Assembly (NCBI GenBank): GCA_023444445.1
Contig: JAEXMK010000150.1
Location: 22,547-86,546 of the forward strand
Source of the DNA: Pseudomonadota bacterium
GTDB taxonomy: Bacteria > Pseudomonadota > Alphaproteobacteria > Rhizobiales > Rhizobiaceae
DNA: 64,000 nucleotides
Direction: 5' to 3'
Under the pieces are notes generated by a model. It did no database searches, was not told where the DNA came from, and saw only the letters and a program-made list of their open reading frames with translations. Position 1 is the first letter of the stretch. The number at the start of each line of letters is the position of its first letter. This document shows positions 50,122 through 59,547 of the stretch, piece after piece. Made by a program: the position numbers and the translations under genes.

Positions 50122-50885
50122 GTGCTGCTCTTTTTGAACATGCCAAGGGTAAACTCGTCGGGGTCGGCACTGGCCCGGGTGATCCCGAGCTGCTGACGCT
50201 GAAAGCCGTGCGCGCCATCGAAAATGCCGACGTTCTCGCCTTTTTCTGCAAGAAGGGCAGCGCCGGCAATGGTCGCGGCATCGTCGAAGCCTTTATTCGT
50301 CCCGGCACGCTGGAAATGCCGCTGGTCTATCCCGTTACCGTCGAGAGCGACAAGAACGGGGAGGATTATCGCGGTGCGATTGCCGCGTTCTTTGATCAAT
50401 CGGCAAAGGATATTGCCGTGCATCTCGATGCCGGGCGCAATGTGGCCGTGCTGTCGGAAGGCGATCCGCTGTTTTATGGCTCCTATATGCACCTCCATCT
50501 GAGGCTGGCGCCGTCCTATGAGGCGGAAGTGGTGGCTGGCATCACCGCCATGTCCGGCTGCTGGTCCATGGCCGGGCTGCCGCTCGTGCAGGGCGACGAT
50601 ATTCTGAGCGTGCTTCCCGGCACGTTGGCCGAAGATGTGCTCGCGGAGCGGCTATCCGGCACCGATGGCGCCGTGATCATGAAGGTCGGTCGCAATCTGC
50701 CGAAAATCCGCCGTGCGCTGGAAGCCGCGGGCAAGCTGGAAGAGGCGCTTTATGTCGAGCGCGGCACCATGGCAAACAGCCATGCGGTGCGGCTGATCGA
50801 GCGTGATGCCTCGCCAGCGCCCTATTTTTCGCTGGTTCTGGTGCCGGGCTGGAAAACGAGGCCTTCGGGGGGCGAAATGTTATGA
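50118..50885 (+). CDS. cobI: Precorrin-2 C20-methyltransferase CobI
   Basis: A 255-residue tetrapyrrole (SUMT-fold) methyltransferase. GVGTGPGDPELLTLKAVRA near residue 15 is the first SAM loop, LSEGDPLFYGSYMHLH near residue 112 the second and GITAMSGCWSMAGLPL the third. GTG at 50118 overlaps the cobH stop. The product precorrin-3A is used by CobG, encoded two genes upstream. Confidence 0.95.
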   Translation: MSAALFEHAKGKLVGVGTGPGDPELLTLKAVRAIENADVLAFFCKKGSAGNGRGIVEAFIRPGTLEMPLVYPVTVESDKNGEDYRGAIAAFFDQSAKDIAVHLDAGRNVAVLSEGDPLFYGSYMHLHLRLAPSYEAEVVAGITAMSGCWSMAGLPLVQGDDILSVLPGTLAEDVLAERLSGTDGAVIMKVGRNLPKIRRALEAAGKLEEALYVERGTMANSHAVRLIERDASPAPYFSLVLVPGWKTRPSGGEML

Positions 50886-51643
50886 CCGGCAAACTCGTCG
50901 TTGTCGGTCTCGGCCCTGGCAATGCGGATCAGGTGACGCCTGAGGCGCTGGCTGCCGTGCAGTCTTCGGAAGACTTTTTCGGCTATATTCCCTATCTCGA
51001 CCGCCTGTCGCTTGGCCATCACCAGCGCCGTCATGCGTCCGACAATCGCGAGGAAATCTCCCGCGCCGAACAGGCGCTCAGGCTTGCGGCCGAGGGTGGC
51101 AAAGTCTGCGTGGTTTCCGGCGGCGACCCTGGCGTTTTCGCCATGGCTGCCGCCATTTGCGAGGCGATTGAAAGCGGCCCTTCCGAATGGCGTGAGATCG
51201 ATTTTTCCGTTGTACCCGGTGTGACCGCCATGCTGGCCGTGGCTGCCAAAGCAGGTGCGCCGCTTGGCCATGATTTTTGCGCCATTTCGCTTTCGGATAA
51301 TCTCAAGCCCTGGAGCATCATCGAAAAACGGCTGATTGCGGCGGCCGAAGCCGGGTTCGTGATGGCTTTCTACAATCCCGTCAGCAAGGCGCGGCCGCAT
51401 CAGCTTGGTACCGCCTTCGACCTGTTGCGCAAACATTTGCCCGGCGCGGTGCCGGTGATTTTCGGCCGTGCCGCTGGTCGCGCGGATGAACGCATTCGGG
51501 TCGTGCCGCTTTCGGAAGCGTCGAGCGATATGGCGGATATGGCCACCTGCATCATTGTCGGCTCTGAGGAAACCCGACTGATCGCGCGTTCCGGCAAGGA
51601 ACCGATCGTTTATTCGCCACGGTTTTCGAAAAGGGAAAGCTGA
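50882..51643 (+). CDS. cobJ: Precorrin-3B C17-methyltransferase CobJ
   Basis: A 253-residue SUMT-fold enzyme that contracts the ring by removing C20 and methylates C17. VVGLGPGNADQVTPEALAA near the start, VSGGDPGVFAMAAAI near residue 80 and PGVTAMLAVAAKAGAPLGHDF (quoted as VPGVTAMLAVAAKAGAPLG) are signatures. ATG overlaps cobI by 4 bp; its 3' end overlaps convergent cobK by 34 bp. Confidence 0.95.
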   Translation: MTGKLVVVGLGPGNADQVTPEALAAVQSSEDFFGYIPYLDRLSLGHHQRRHASDNREEISRAEQALRLAAEGGKVCVVSGGDPGVFAMAAAICEAIESGPSEWREIDFSVVPGVTAMLAVAAKAGAPLGHDFCAISLSDNLKPWSIIEKRLIAAAEAGFVMAFYNPVSKARPHQLGTAFDLLRKHLPGAVPVIFGRAAGRADERIRVVPLSEASSDMADMATCIIVGSEETRLIARSGKEPIVYSPRFSKRES

Positions 51644-52392
51644 TGGCGTATGGCGGTGAGCGCATTGGCGATATCCGGCACGGTCACATTATTCGCGGGC
51701 GTATCGTTCAAGCGTTGCGGTCGCTCGATCATGATGACCGGCAGGCCAAGCCGCCTCGCCGCTTCGATCTTGCCGTAACTGGCGCTGCCGCCGGAGTTTT
51801 TCGATATCACCACCTCGATGCGGTTTTTCTCCAGCATGCGGATTTCATCTTCCGTTACGAAAGGACCCCGCGCGGTGATGTAGCGCGCATCCGGCGCCTT
51901 CAGCGGCGGCTCCACCGGGTCGACGCTGCGGATGAGGTAGCTGTGCTGGGGGGCGGCTTCGAATGGGAGAAGCTCCTGACGGCCGAGCGCCAGAAACACG
52001 CGTCTGCCCGCGGTGCCCAGCGCGGTAACGGCCTGTCCAACGGTATGGACGCTTTGCCAGTTGTCACCCGCCTGACGCGGCCAGACTGGACGCGAAAGGA
52101 CAATCAGTGGAATGTCGGCGAGCCTTGCCGCCTCGATGGCATTGGCGGAAATTCTGGCCGCATAGGGATGGGTGGCATCCACCAGAATATCGAAACCCTC
52201 TGTGCGAATGAAATCCGCCAGCCCTGCCGCGCCACCAAACCCGCCGGTGCGCATCGGCACGGGCTGTTCCACCGGCGAGAGCGTGCGCCCGGCCATGGAC
52301 AGCAGAATTCGGTAGCCGGAGTCTTCCGCCAGTCGGCCGGCCAGAATGCGGGCATCCGCCGTGCCGCCAAGGATGAGAATGGAGCGTGTCAT
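51610..52392 (-). CDS. cobK: Precorrin-6A reductase CobK
   Basis: A 260-residue NADPH enzyme reducing precorrin-6A to precorrin-6B. ILILGGTADARILAGRL at the N-terminus is the nucleotide-like motif, LVDATHPYAARISANA near residue 85 is the family signature, and SKNSGGSASYGKIEAARRL near residue 210 closes the active site. The start ATG at 52390-52392 shares CATG with the start of cobL on the other strand; a long extension into cobL is open but unlikely. It is the only leftward gene between cobJ and cobL. Confidence 0.92.
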   Translation of the reverse strand: MTRSILILGGTADARILAGRLAEDSGYRILLSMAGRTLSPVEQPVPMRTGGFGGAAGLADFIRTEGFDILVDATHPYAARISANAIEAARLADIPLIVLSRPVWPRQAGDNWQSVHTVGQAVTALGTAGRRVFLALGRQELLPFEAAPQHSYLIRSVDPVEPPLKAPDARYITARGPFVTEDEIRMLEKNRIEVVISKNSGGSASYGKIEAARRLGLPVIMIERPQRLNDTPANNVTVPDIANALTAIRHQLSLFENRGE

Positions 52393-53650
52393 GACCTCTG
52401 AATATTCCGGAACGGCCAAGGCTTCCACTGAAAAGAAAGAAAGGCCGTGGCTTTCCATAGTCGGTATCGGCGAGGACGGGCTCAAGGGGCTGGGTGAAAA
52501 CGCGCGCCAGGCGATAGAGGCGGCGGAGGTGGTTTTCGGTGGCAAACGCCATCTGGAACTGGCGTCTGCAGCAATTCACGGCGAAGCGCGTGCCTGGCCG
52601 GTGCCATTCGATGTGGAGATGACCGATGTTTTCGCATTGCGCGACCGTGCGGTCTGCGTCCTCGCCTCCGGCGACCCATTCTTTTATGGTGTCGGCGTCA
52701 CGCTTCTGCGGCGGATTCGAGCGGAGGAAACGGTCTGTTATCCCGCGCCTTCCACCTTTTCGCTAGCCGCCTCGCGGCTCGGTTGGGCGCTACAATCGGC
52801 GAATTGTGTTTCGCTGCATGGGCGCCCCATCGATCTGCTGCGGCCACATCTGCATCATGGTGCGCGGATCATCGCGCTGACATCAGATGAGCGCGACCCG
52901 GCCTTGATTGCGCGGCTGCTGTCGGAGTCCGGCTTCGGCCGTTCGGAATTCATCCTGCTTGAAGCACTGGGGGGAGAACGCGAGAAGCGGCGGCAAATCC
53001 GGGCGGCTGATTTTGGCTTTGAAGATATTGATCCGCTGAACGTCGTGGCGATCGACGTCGTGGCGGATGAGGATGCGCGTGTCCTGCCTTTTGCAAATGG
53101 CCTTGATGACAGCCTGTTCGAACATGACGGGCAGATCACCAAACGCGAGATCCGCGCGGTGACGCTCTCCTCACTCGCCCCGCGCCGTGGAGAATTGCTG
53201 TGGGACATCGGCGCGGGCTCCGGCTCGATCGGCATCGAATGGATGCTGTCGCATCCCTCGCTGCGCGCCATTGCCATTGAGCAGCATCCGGAACGGGCGG
53301 AGCGGATTGCCCGCAATGCCGATGCTTTTGGTGTTCCCGGGCTTGAGGTCATGATAGGCACGGCCCCGGCGGCTTTTGAAGGCTTATCGCCACCGGATGC
53401 GATTTTTATCGGCGGTGGCGGCAGTGAGACGGGCGTGCTCGAGGCTGCCATGGATGCCCTGAAACCGGGCGGGCGGCTTGTGGCCAATGCGGTGACGCTG
53501 GAAATGGAAGCGGTGTTGCTGGCTGCCCATGCGACATTCGGCGGTTCAATGATCCGGCTGGAAGTCTCGCGGGCTGCTGCCGTCGGTTCCATGTTCGGTT
53601 GGCGTCCGGCCATGCCGGTGACCCAATGGAGCTGGGTCAAGCCATGGTAA
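52391..53650 (+). CDS. cobL: Precorrin-6Y C5,15-methyltransferase (decarboxylating) CobL
   Basis: A 419-residue fusion of a CbiE-like methyltransferase (residues about 18-220, LSIVGIGEDGLKGLG and CVLASGDPFFYGVGVTL) and a CbiT-like methyltransferase (about 235-410, LWDIGAGSGSIGIEW and IFIGGGGSE). It methylates C5 and C15 and decarboxylates the acetate on ring C. GGAG lies six bases before the chosen ATG, itself overlapping the cobK start. cobE begins inside its end (ATGGTAA). Confidence 0.94.
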   Translation: MTSEYSGTAKASTEKKERPWLSIVGIGEDGLKGLGENARQAIEAAEVVFGGKRHLELASAAIHGEARAWPVPFDVEMTDVFALRDRAVCVLASGDPFFYGVGVTLLRRIRAEETVCYPAPSTFSLAASRLGWALQSANCVSLHGRPIDLLRPHLHHGARIIALTSDERDPALIARLLSESGFGRSEFILLEALGGEREKRRQIRAADFGFEDIDPLNVVAIDVVADEDARVLPFANGLDDSLFEHDGQITKREIRAVTLSSLAPRRGELLWDIGAGSGSIGIEWMLSHPSLRAIAIEQHPERAERIARNADAFGVPGLEVMIGTAPAAFEGLSPPDAIFIGGGGSETGVLEAAMDALKPGGRLVANAVTLEMEAVLLAAHATFGGSMIRLEVSRAAAVGSMFGWRPAMPVTQWSWVKPW

Positions 53651-54063
53651 CCGTGGCTGGCATAGGCTGTCGCAAAGGTGTCACCTCGGAGGCGATCATC
53701 GCGGCCGTGCGGGCTGCTGAACGTGCTTTTGGCACGACGGTCGAGTATCTGGCGACCGCGCCGCTGAAGGCTGACGAGGCCGGCCTCGTGGCGGCGGCCA
53801 GGGATCTGGCTCTGTCGCTTGAAATCGTAGCGCAGGAACGGCTCGATGCGGTTGCTGCTGAGACAATAACTTTTTCACAGGCCAGCCTTGATCAAGCGGG
53901 CTCGCCAAGCGTCAGTGAAGCAGCGGCGCTCGCGGCGGCCGGGGCAAGTGCGAGGCTGGTGGCGCCGCGTCTCGTGGTCGGGGATGTAACTGTGGCTATC
54001 GCAACGACGAGCGACGCGCCGCATCGTAACCGCACCGCCATCGAATACGGAGAACAAGAATGA
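53644..54063 (+). CDS. cobE: CobE/CbiG C-terminal-domain protein
   Basis: A 139-residue protein equal to the C-terminal domain of Cbi[20 protein letters not shown] near the start and [13 protein letters not shown] near residue 90 are family signatures. CobE is required in the aerobic pathway but its exact reaction is unclear; CbiG opens the lactone in the anaerobic route. ATG 53644 overlaps the cobL stop; an in-frame ATG six codons earlier (53626) is possible. cobM overlaps by 4 bp. Confidence 0.87.
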   Translation: MVTVAGIGCRKGVTSEAIIAAVRAAERAFGTTVEYLATAPLKADEAGLVAAARDLALSLEIVAQERLDAVAAETITFSQASLDQAGSPSVSEAAALAAAGASARLVAPRLVVGDVTVAIATTSDAPHRNRTAIEYGEQE

Positions 54064-54833
54064 CGGTTCATTTCATCGGCGCCGGTCCGGGCGCTGTCGA
54101 TCTCATTACGGTGCGCGGGCGCGATCTTATCGCGGCCTGCCCGGTGTGCCTTTACGCCGGTTCGCTGGTGCCAAAGGCCCTCATTGATTATTGCCCGCCG
54201 GGTGCGCGCATCGTTGATACGGCAGCGCTTTCGCTTAATGAGATCGAGGCGGAGTTCGTGGCGGCCGCGAAGGACGGCAAACATGTGGCGCGGCTGCATT
54301 CCGGCGATCTTTCCGTCTGGAGCGCCATGGGCGAGCAGATCCGCAGACTGGAGCGCCTGGGTCTCGATTATACAGTCACTCCCGGTGTGCCCTCCTTCGC
54401 TGCCGCCGCTGCCACGTTGCAGCGGGAACTGACGGTGCCGGAAGTGGCGCAGAGCCTGGTGCTGACCCGTATTTCCGGCCGTGCCTCGAAGATGCCTGAT
54501 GGTGAGACGCTGAAGGCTTTCGGTGCGACAGGCGCGACGCTCGCCATCCATCTCGCCATCCATGCCATCGGCACGGTGGTGGAGGAACTGACGCCGCTTT
54601 ATGGCTCCGATTGCCCGGTCGCCATTGTCGTCCGTGCCTCCTGGCCGGATGAACGGGTTATCAGAGGCACGCTTTTCGATATTGAGGGCAAGATTGCTGC
54701 CGAACCTGTGGAGCGCACGGCGCTTATCTTCGTCGGGCGTGGTCTGGCATCGACGGATTTTCGCGAGAGCGCGCTTTATAGTACCGACTATGTTCGCCGG
54801 TTCCGGTCTCCGAAGGAGGATGCTGCGGGCTGA
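54060..54833 (+). CDS. cobM: Precorrin-4 C11-methyltransferase CobM
   Basis: A 257-residue SUMT-fold enzyme. [17 protein letters not shown] at the N-terminus, [15 protein letters not shown] near residue 80 and [15 protein letters not shown] are the three family loops. It makes precorrin-5 in the aerobic route. Its 3' end overlaps convergent cbiD by 46 bp. Confidence 0.95.
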   Translation: MTVHFIGAGPGAVDLITVRGRDLIAACPVCLYAGSLVPKALIDYCPPGARIVDTAALSLNEIEAEFVAAAKDGKHVARLHSGDLSVWSAMGEQIRRLERLGLDYTVTPGVPSFAAAAATLQRELTVPEVAQSLVLTRISGRASKMPDGETLKAFGATGATLAIHLAIHAIGTVVEELTPLYGSDCPVAIVVRASWPDERVIRGTLFDIEGKIAAEPVERTALIFVGRGLASTDFRESALYSTDYVRRFRSPKEDAAG

Positions 54834-55918
54834 TGCGACGGTGTAGAGGCGGTGCGCCCCTTGAGTGCCCCCTGACGGTCAAACACCAGAATATCGAGCG
54901 CGATGGCCGGCGTCTTCAACGCTGCCGCGGCGGTCACCCAGGCTTTTTCCGCAACAATCGCGCCCAGGTCGATGGACCTTTCATCGGCCAGCTGGAAGGC
55001 ATGGGCCACGGTATTGGCGCTGCGAATGGCGGTAGCGAGTTCCTCAGCGCCTCCCGCTTCCGTGGCCAGCGCGGCCAGGGCATCAAGATCAGCAAGGCCC
55101 TTCTTGGAATGCACGTCGAGCATGCCCTGAGCGAGTTTGGTCATCTTGGCGACGCCGCCGGCGATCGTTACCCGCTCGACCGGGTGGCTGCGCAGATATT
55201 TCAGCATGCCCCCAATGAAATCACCCATGTCGATCAGCGCGGTTTCCGGAAGGTCATAAAGCGCCTGTCCCGCCTTTTCGGATGTATCGCCTGTGGCGCC
55301 CAGAACATGGGTGCAGCCGGTCGCATGGGCCACATCGATGCCGCGCCAGATGGAATGGATCCAGGCCGAACAGGAAAAGGGAATGACGATGCCGGTGGTG
55401 CCGAGGATGGAAATGCCGCCAAGGATTCCGAGCCTGCCATTCAGGGTTTTTTCCGCCAGCTTCTCGCCGTCGCGAACGGAAATCTCGACTTCGAAATCGG
55501 CCTCCGCTCCCGCCACCTCGCGAATGGCAGTTTCGATCATCTTGCGCGGCACGGGGTTGATGGCGGGTTCTCCTGGCGGCAGCGGCAGGCCCGGCCTTGT
55601 GACGGTGCCGACGCCCTTGCCAGCCTTGAAAATGATGCCGCTTCCGGGTTTACCCCGTCTGACCGTACTTTCGATCAACGCGCCATGGGTGACATCGGGA
55701 TCGTCGCCCGCATCCTTTACGACGCCAGCGCGGGCAAAATTATCGCCCTTTTCCTCGGTGGCGAGAGAAAATGCCGGCCTTGCGCCGCTTGGAAGTTCCA
55801 CTTCAACAGGGTAAGGAAATTCGCCGGTCAGAAGGGCGGCGCAGGCCGCCTTCGTGGCGGCTGCCGCGCAGGTGCCCGTGGTCCAGCCGCGGCGAAGGGT
55901 CTTTCCATCCGTTTCCAT
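54788..55918 (-). CDS. cbiD: CbiD-type C1-methyltransferase (precorrin-5B / cobalt-precorrin-5B)
   Basis: A 376-residue Cbi[18 protein letters not shown] near residue 8 and [20 protein letters not shown] (quoted as [17 protein letters not shown]) near residue 105 are diagnostic. ATG 55916-55918 follows AGGA by six bases; a longer start at 55954 lacks it. CbiD belongs to the cobalt-early pathway, where it methylates C1; in Rhizobiales it is thought to replace CobF, which was not found here. Divergent from cobA. Confidence 0.9.
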   Translation of the reverse strand: METDGKTLRRGWTTGTCAAAATKAACAALLTGEFPYPVEVELPSGARPAFSLATEEKGDNFARAGVVKDAGDDPDVTHGALIESTVRRGKPGSGIIFKAGKGVGTVTRPGLPLPPGEPAINPVPRKMIETAIREVAGAEADFEVEISVRDGEKLAEKTLNGRLGILGGISILGTTGIVIPFSCSAWIHSIWRGIDVAHATGCTHVLGATGDTSEKAGQALYDLPETALIDMGDFIGGMLKYLRSHPVERVTIAGGVAKMTKLAQGMLDVHSKKGLADLDALAALATEAGGAEELATAIRSANTVAHAFQLADERSIDLGAIVAEKAWVTAAAALKTPAIALDILVFDRQGALKGRTASTPSHQPAASSFGDRNRRT

Positions 55919-55976
55919 ATCAATTCCTATAGCCGGGACGGCTTTTTCCGTCATCGTTAAAAAGCAGCCAGGAACA

Positions 55977-56765
55977 ATGTCGATACCGCAGATTTTGAAC
56001 AGCATCGCCGCAAAGGGTCCCGTCTTCGAAGCTGGCCACGTCTGGCTCGCGGGCGCGGGGCCGGGTGATGTGCGTTATCTGACGCTCGAAGTGGCGCTCG
56101 CGCTGTCGCAGGCCGATATCATCGTGCGCGATGCGTTGGTGAGCGACGATGTCGTGGCGCTTGGTCCTCAAGCGGAAATCGTCTTTGCTGGCAAGCGGGG
56201 TGGCAAACCTTCGGCTACGCAGGATGACATCACCGCTTCGCTGATCGATTTTGCGTTGCGGGGCAAAAAGGTGCTGCGCCTGAAAGGTGGCGATCCCTTT
56301 ATTTTCGGGCGCGGAGGCGAAGAGGCGGAAGCGCTTGTTCATGCCGGCATTCCGTTTCGCATATTGCCGGGCATGACCTCATCGTTCACCGCACTCGCTT
56401 CGGCGCACATTCCTGCTACCATGCGCGGCATCAGCCGCGCCGTCACACTCGCCACAGGCCATGCGGCGGGCACCGACGAAGATCTCGACTGGCTGGCCCT
56501 GGCGAAAACGCGGGAACCCATCGTCGTTTATATGGGGCTGAAGAATATTGGCACGATTGCGGGTCTTCTGATGCAGGGTGGGCGTTCGGGAAAAACGCCT
56601 GTCGCTGTCATCATGTCGGCCACCACGGCGCAGGAGCGGATTTTCATCGGCACACTGGAAAATATAGCTGACGATGCAAAGCAGGAAGGTTTCGAAGCGC
56701 CGGCTTTGATCGTCATCGGCGAGATTGTTTCGATGCGGGACCGACTTGGAGTGTCCGGTTCATGA
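55977..56765 (+). CDS. cobA: Uroporphyrinogen-III C-methyltransferase CobA
   Basis: A 262-residue SUMT that makes precorrin-2, the entry to cobalamin. VWLAGAGPGDVRYLTLEVALAL (quoted as LAGAGPGDVRYLTLEVA), VRLKGGDPFIFGRGGEE-like LRLKGGDPFIFGRGGEEAEA and VVYMGLKNI are signatures. It lacks the extra CysG dehydrogenase domain. The start ATG 55977 has AGGA five bases before it. cobB overlaps by 4 bp. Confidence 0.96.
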   Translation: MSIPQILNSIAAKGPVFEAGHVWLAGAGPGDVRYLTLEVALALSQADIIVRDALVSDDVVALGPQAEIVFAGKRGGKPSATQDDITASLIDFALRGKKVLRLKGGDPFIFGRGGEEAEALVHAGIPFRILPGMTSSFTALASAHIPATMRGISRAVTLATGHAAGTDEDLDWLALAKTREPIVVYMGLKNIGTIAGLLMQGGRSGKTPVAVIMSATTAQERIFIGTLENIADDAKQEGFEAPALIVIGEIVSMRDRLGVSGS

Positions 56766-58078
56766 CGGCGCGGGCAATCATCATCGGCGCGCCGCGCTCG
56801 GGTTCCGGTAAGACCAGCGTGACTATCGGCCTGCTACGGGCCTTTGCCCGTCGCGGGGTCAAGGTGCGCGGCATCAAGACGGGACCGGATTATATCGATC
56901 CCGGTTTCCATGCCTTCGCCACGGGCACGCCAGGTCTCAATCTGGACAGCTGGGCCATGCAGCCGGACCTGTTGCGGCATCTGTTTTCGCAGCAGACCGA
57001 GGATGCGGAAGTCGTTCTCATCGAAAGCGCCATGGGTCTGTTCGACGGAATTCCCGTGGCGGAGAACCGCACCGGCTCGGCGGCGGATCTGGCGCGGTTG
57101 TTCGGTATTCCTGTTCTACTGGTGCTGGATGTCTCCGGTCAGTCGCAGACAGCGGCTGCCATTGCACATGGTTTTGCCTATTACGACCCTGAGGTCACCA
57201 TGGGGGCGGTGGTACTGAACCGGGCCGGCAGTGAAAGGCACCGGACGCTGTGCACTGAGGCCATCGAAAAAAACGGCCTGCCCGTTGTCGGTTGCGTTCT
57301 GCGCGATCCTTCCCTCATCCTGCCGGAGCGACATCTGGGGCTGGTGCAGGCGAGCGAACATCCGGAGATCGACGCCCATATAGACCGGCTGGCGGATGCG
57401 ATGGAAAAATCCATTGACCTCGACGCCTTGTTCGCGCTCGCCGCGCCGGTGAATATGCCTGATGGTTCTGACAAGGCGGCAATTGCGCCGCCGGGTCAGC
57501 GTATCGCACTGGCCGAAGACGCGGCTTTCACCTTCCTTTATCCGCATCTCAGGAAGCATTGGCACGCGGCCGGAGCAGAGCTCGTGCCGTTTTCGCCGCT
57601 CGCCAATGAGGCGCCCGATGAGAGTTGCGATATTTGCTGGTTGCCGGGTGGATATCCCGAGCTTTTTGCCGGAAAACTCGCCAGTGCCGTCGGCTTCAAG
57701 GCGGGTATTGCCCGTTTTGCGCAGACGAAGCCCGTGCATGGCGAGTGTGGCGGGTACATGGTGCTCGGTGAGTGGCTGGAGGATGCAGAGGGCGTGACCC
57801 ATGCCATGACCGGTCTTCTGTCGCACGCCACGAGCTTTGCGACAAGGAAGATGAATCTCGGCTACCGGCAGGCCACAATCGCGGCAGATAGCCCGCTCGG
57901 CATGGCGGGAGATGTTCTTCGCGGTCATGAGTTTCATTATGCTCGGGTCACCGACCCCGGCCGTGACGAGCCCTTCGCTCATATTGCTGACGGGCAGGGT
58001 CGCCCACTCGGGCCATCGGGCGGTAGGAGACGTTTTGCCTCGGGCACTTTCTTCCACGCCATCGCCAGAGGCGGTTGA
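56762..58078 (+). CDS. cobB: Hydrogenobyrinic acid a,c-diamide synthase CobB
   Basis: A 438-residue glutamine amidotransferase. The N-terminal ATPase part starts IGAPRSGSGKTSVTIGLL; the C-terminal part has PVHGECGGYMVLGEWLE with the catalytic cysteine (about residue 328) and the HEFHYARVT histidine region. It amidates the a and c side chains before CobN adds cobalt. Last gene of the right half of the cob cluster. Confidence 0.95.
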   Translation: MTARAIIIGAPRSGSGKTSVTIGLLRAFARRGVKVRGIKTGPDYIDPGFHAFATGTPGLNLDSWAMQPDLLRHLFSQQTEDAEVVLIESAMGLFDGIPVAENRTGSAADLARLFGIPVLLVLDVSGQSQTAAAIAHGFAYYDPEVTMGAVVLNRAGSERHRTLCTEAIEKNGLPVVGCVLRDPSLILPERHLGLVQASEHPEIDAHIDRLADAMEKSIDLDALFALAAPVNMPDGSDKAAIAPPGQRIALAEDAAFTFLYPHLRKHWHAAGAELVPFSPLANEAPDESCDICWLPGGYPELFAGKLASAVGFKAGIARFAQTKPVHGECGGYMVLGEWLEDAEGVTHAMTGLLSHATSFATRKMNLGYRQATIAADSPLGMAGDVLRGHEFHYARVTDPGRDEPFAHIADGQGRPLGPSGGRRRFASGTFFHAIARGG

Positions 58079-58299
58079 TCGTTCACGGTTCTAGCTGGGG
58101 ACGTGTGACAAAGTGGAGCAGGATGCGAAAGTTTCTGGGCTCCGATCACGGAAAAGTGCTATAGGTCTTTTATGGGATATGGAAAAGCGGGCTTCGCTCC
58201 AGCGATCCATGTCCGGTGAAATGCGACGGGCCTGAAAACCGCCTCATATTTCCCGGCCCGAACCCATTATCGCGCATTTTATTTCGAGCGTGCCTACCG

Positions 58300-59547
58300 A
58301 TGACGAAACCCGGATTTTTCCTCTCTGCCGCTCTTGCCGCAGCCATTCTGCTGGCTCCCTTGGGAACCGGGTTCGATGGCATCGCTGCCCATGGCGGTGA
58401 AGACTATGCGACGCTGGAAAAGCTTGGTGCGATCCTCTTCGATGATCCCAATCTTTCGATGAACCGCACCATGGCCTGTTCCACCTGTCATATGCAGGCG
58501 GCCGGTTTTTCCGATGCGCGGGAGAACGAAAAGGTCGGGCGGGACGTATCGCTTGGCGATGACGGGATTTCTCTTGGCGATCGCAATGCGCCGACCGCTG
58601 CCTATGCGAGGTTCACGCCAGCTTTCGGCAAGAACGCGGCGGGAGAGTATGTCGGCGGACAGTTCTGGGATGGGCGCGCCTCTTTGCTTGAGGATCAGGC
58701 GGGCGGGCCACCGCTCAACCCTGTCGAAATGGGGATGCCGGACAAGGCGGCTGTCGTTAAGAGGTTGAAAGAAAACCCCGATTACGTCGCGGCCTTCGGC
58801 ACGCAGTTCGGTAAGGATGTGTTCCAGAGCGATGAAACCGCCTATGCCGCGATGACCAAGGCGCTGGCGAGCTTCGAGCGTTCGGATGAGTTTTCCACCT
58901 TCGATTCCAAATATGACCGCTTCCTGCGCGGCGAAGAAAAGCTGACCAATCAGGAGGAACTGGGCCGCGTTCTGATGTCGTCTACGCAGTTCACCAATTG
59001 CAATACCTGCCATGAAATCCGTGGTGCCAAGGGTCTGGAAGACGGCCTTTTCACCAACCATAAATATTTCAACATCGGTGTGCCCGCCAATACATCTGTC
59101 CGGGCCGCGAATGGTTCGAAGCCTGACGCAGTCGATCTTGGTCTGGCGCAGAATCCTGAAGTCGCGGGTGATCCTGCCCAGCGGGGCAAGTTCAAGGTGC
59201 CGACGCTGCGCAACGTCGCCGTGACCGGTCCTTATATGCACAATGGCGTGTTTAAGGATTTACGCACGGTCTTGCTGTTCTACGTGAAATATAAGAGCAA
59301 GAAGCCCAGCCGTCAGATCAATCCGGAAACCGGCAAGACCTGGGATGCGCCGGAGGTGCCTGAGAACATCGCCATGACGGAACTGACATCCGCGCCGGCG
59401 CTGGATGACAAGCGAGTGGACGCCATCGTGGCATTCCTGAAGACGCTGACCGACCGGCGCTACGAGCATCTTCTGCCAAAGGAGGATGGGCAGACGGCGG
59501 TGCCGACTGCCCATCCTGTCTCAAATCTTATGCCGAAAGCGCCTTGA
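58300..59547 (+). CDS. Di-haem cytochrome c peroxidase (MauG/CcpA family)
   Basis: A 415-residue exported protein with two CXXCH haem sites, CSTCH at residues 60-64 and CNTCH at 234-238. Residues 1-30 are a signal peptide ([20 protein letters not shown]). The rest follows the bacterial cytochrome c peroxidase pattern: [11 protein letters not shown] between the haems, [19 protein letters not shown] near residue 300 and a C-terminal [12 protein letters not shown]. Family members reduce hydrogen peroxide in the periplasm or oxidise proteins. ATG 58300 is chosen because it gives the signal peptide. Its end overlaps convergent leuB by 20 bp. Confidence 0.9.
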   Translation: MTKPGFFLSAALAAAILLAPLGTGFDGIAAHGGEDYATLEKLGAILFDDPNLSMNRTMACSTCHMQAAGFSDARENEKVGRDVSLGDDGISLGDRNAPTAAYARFTPAFGKNAAGEYVGGQFWDGRASLLEDQAGGPPLNPVEMGMPDKAAVVKRLKENPDYVAAFGTQFGKDVFQSDETAYAAMTKALASFERSDEFSTFDSKYDRFLRGEEKLTNQEELGRVLMSSTQFTNCNTCHEIRGAKGLEDGLFTNHKYFNIGVPANTSVRAANGSKPDAVDLGLAQNPEVAGDPAQRGKFKVPTLRNVAVTGPYMHNGVFKDLRTVLLFYVKYKSKKPSRQINPETGKTWDAPEVPENIAMTELTSAPALDDKRVDAIVAFLKTLTDRRYEHLLPKEDGQTAVPTAHPVSNLMPKAP

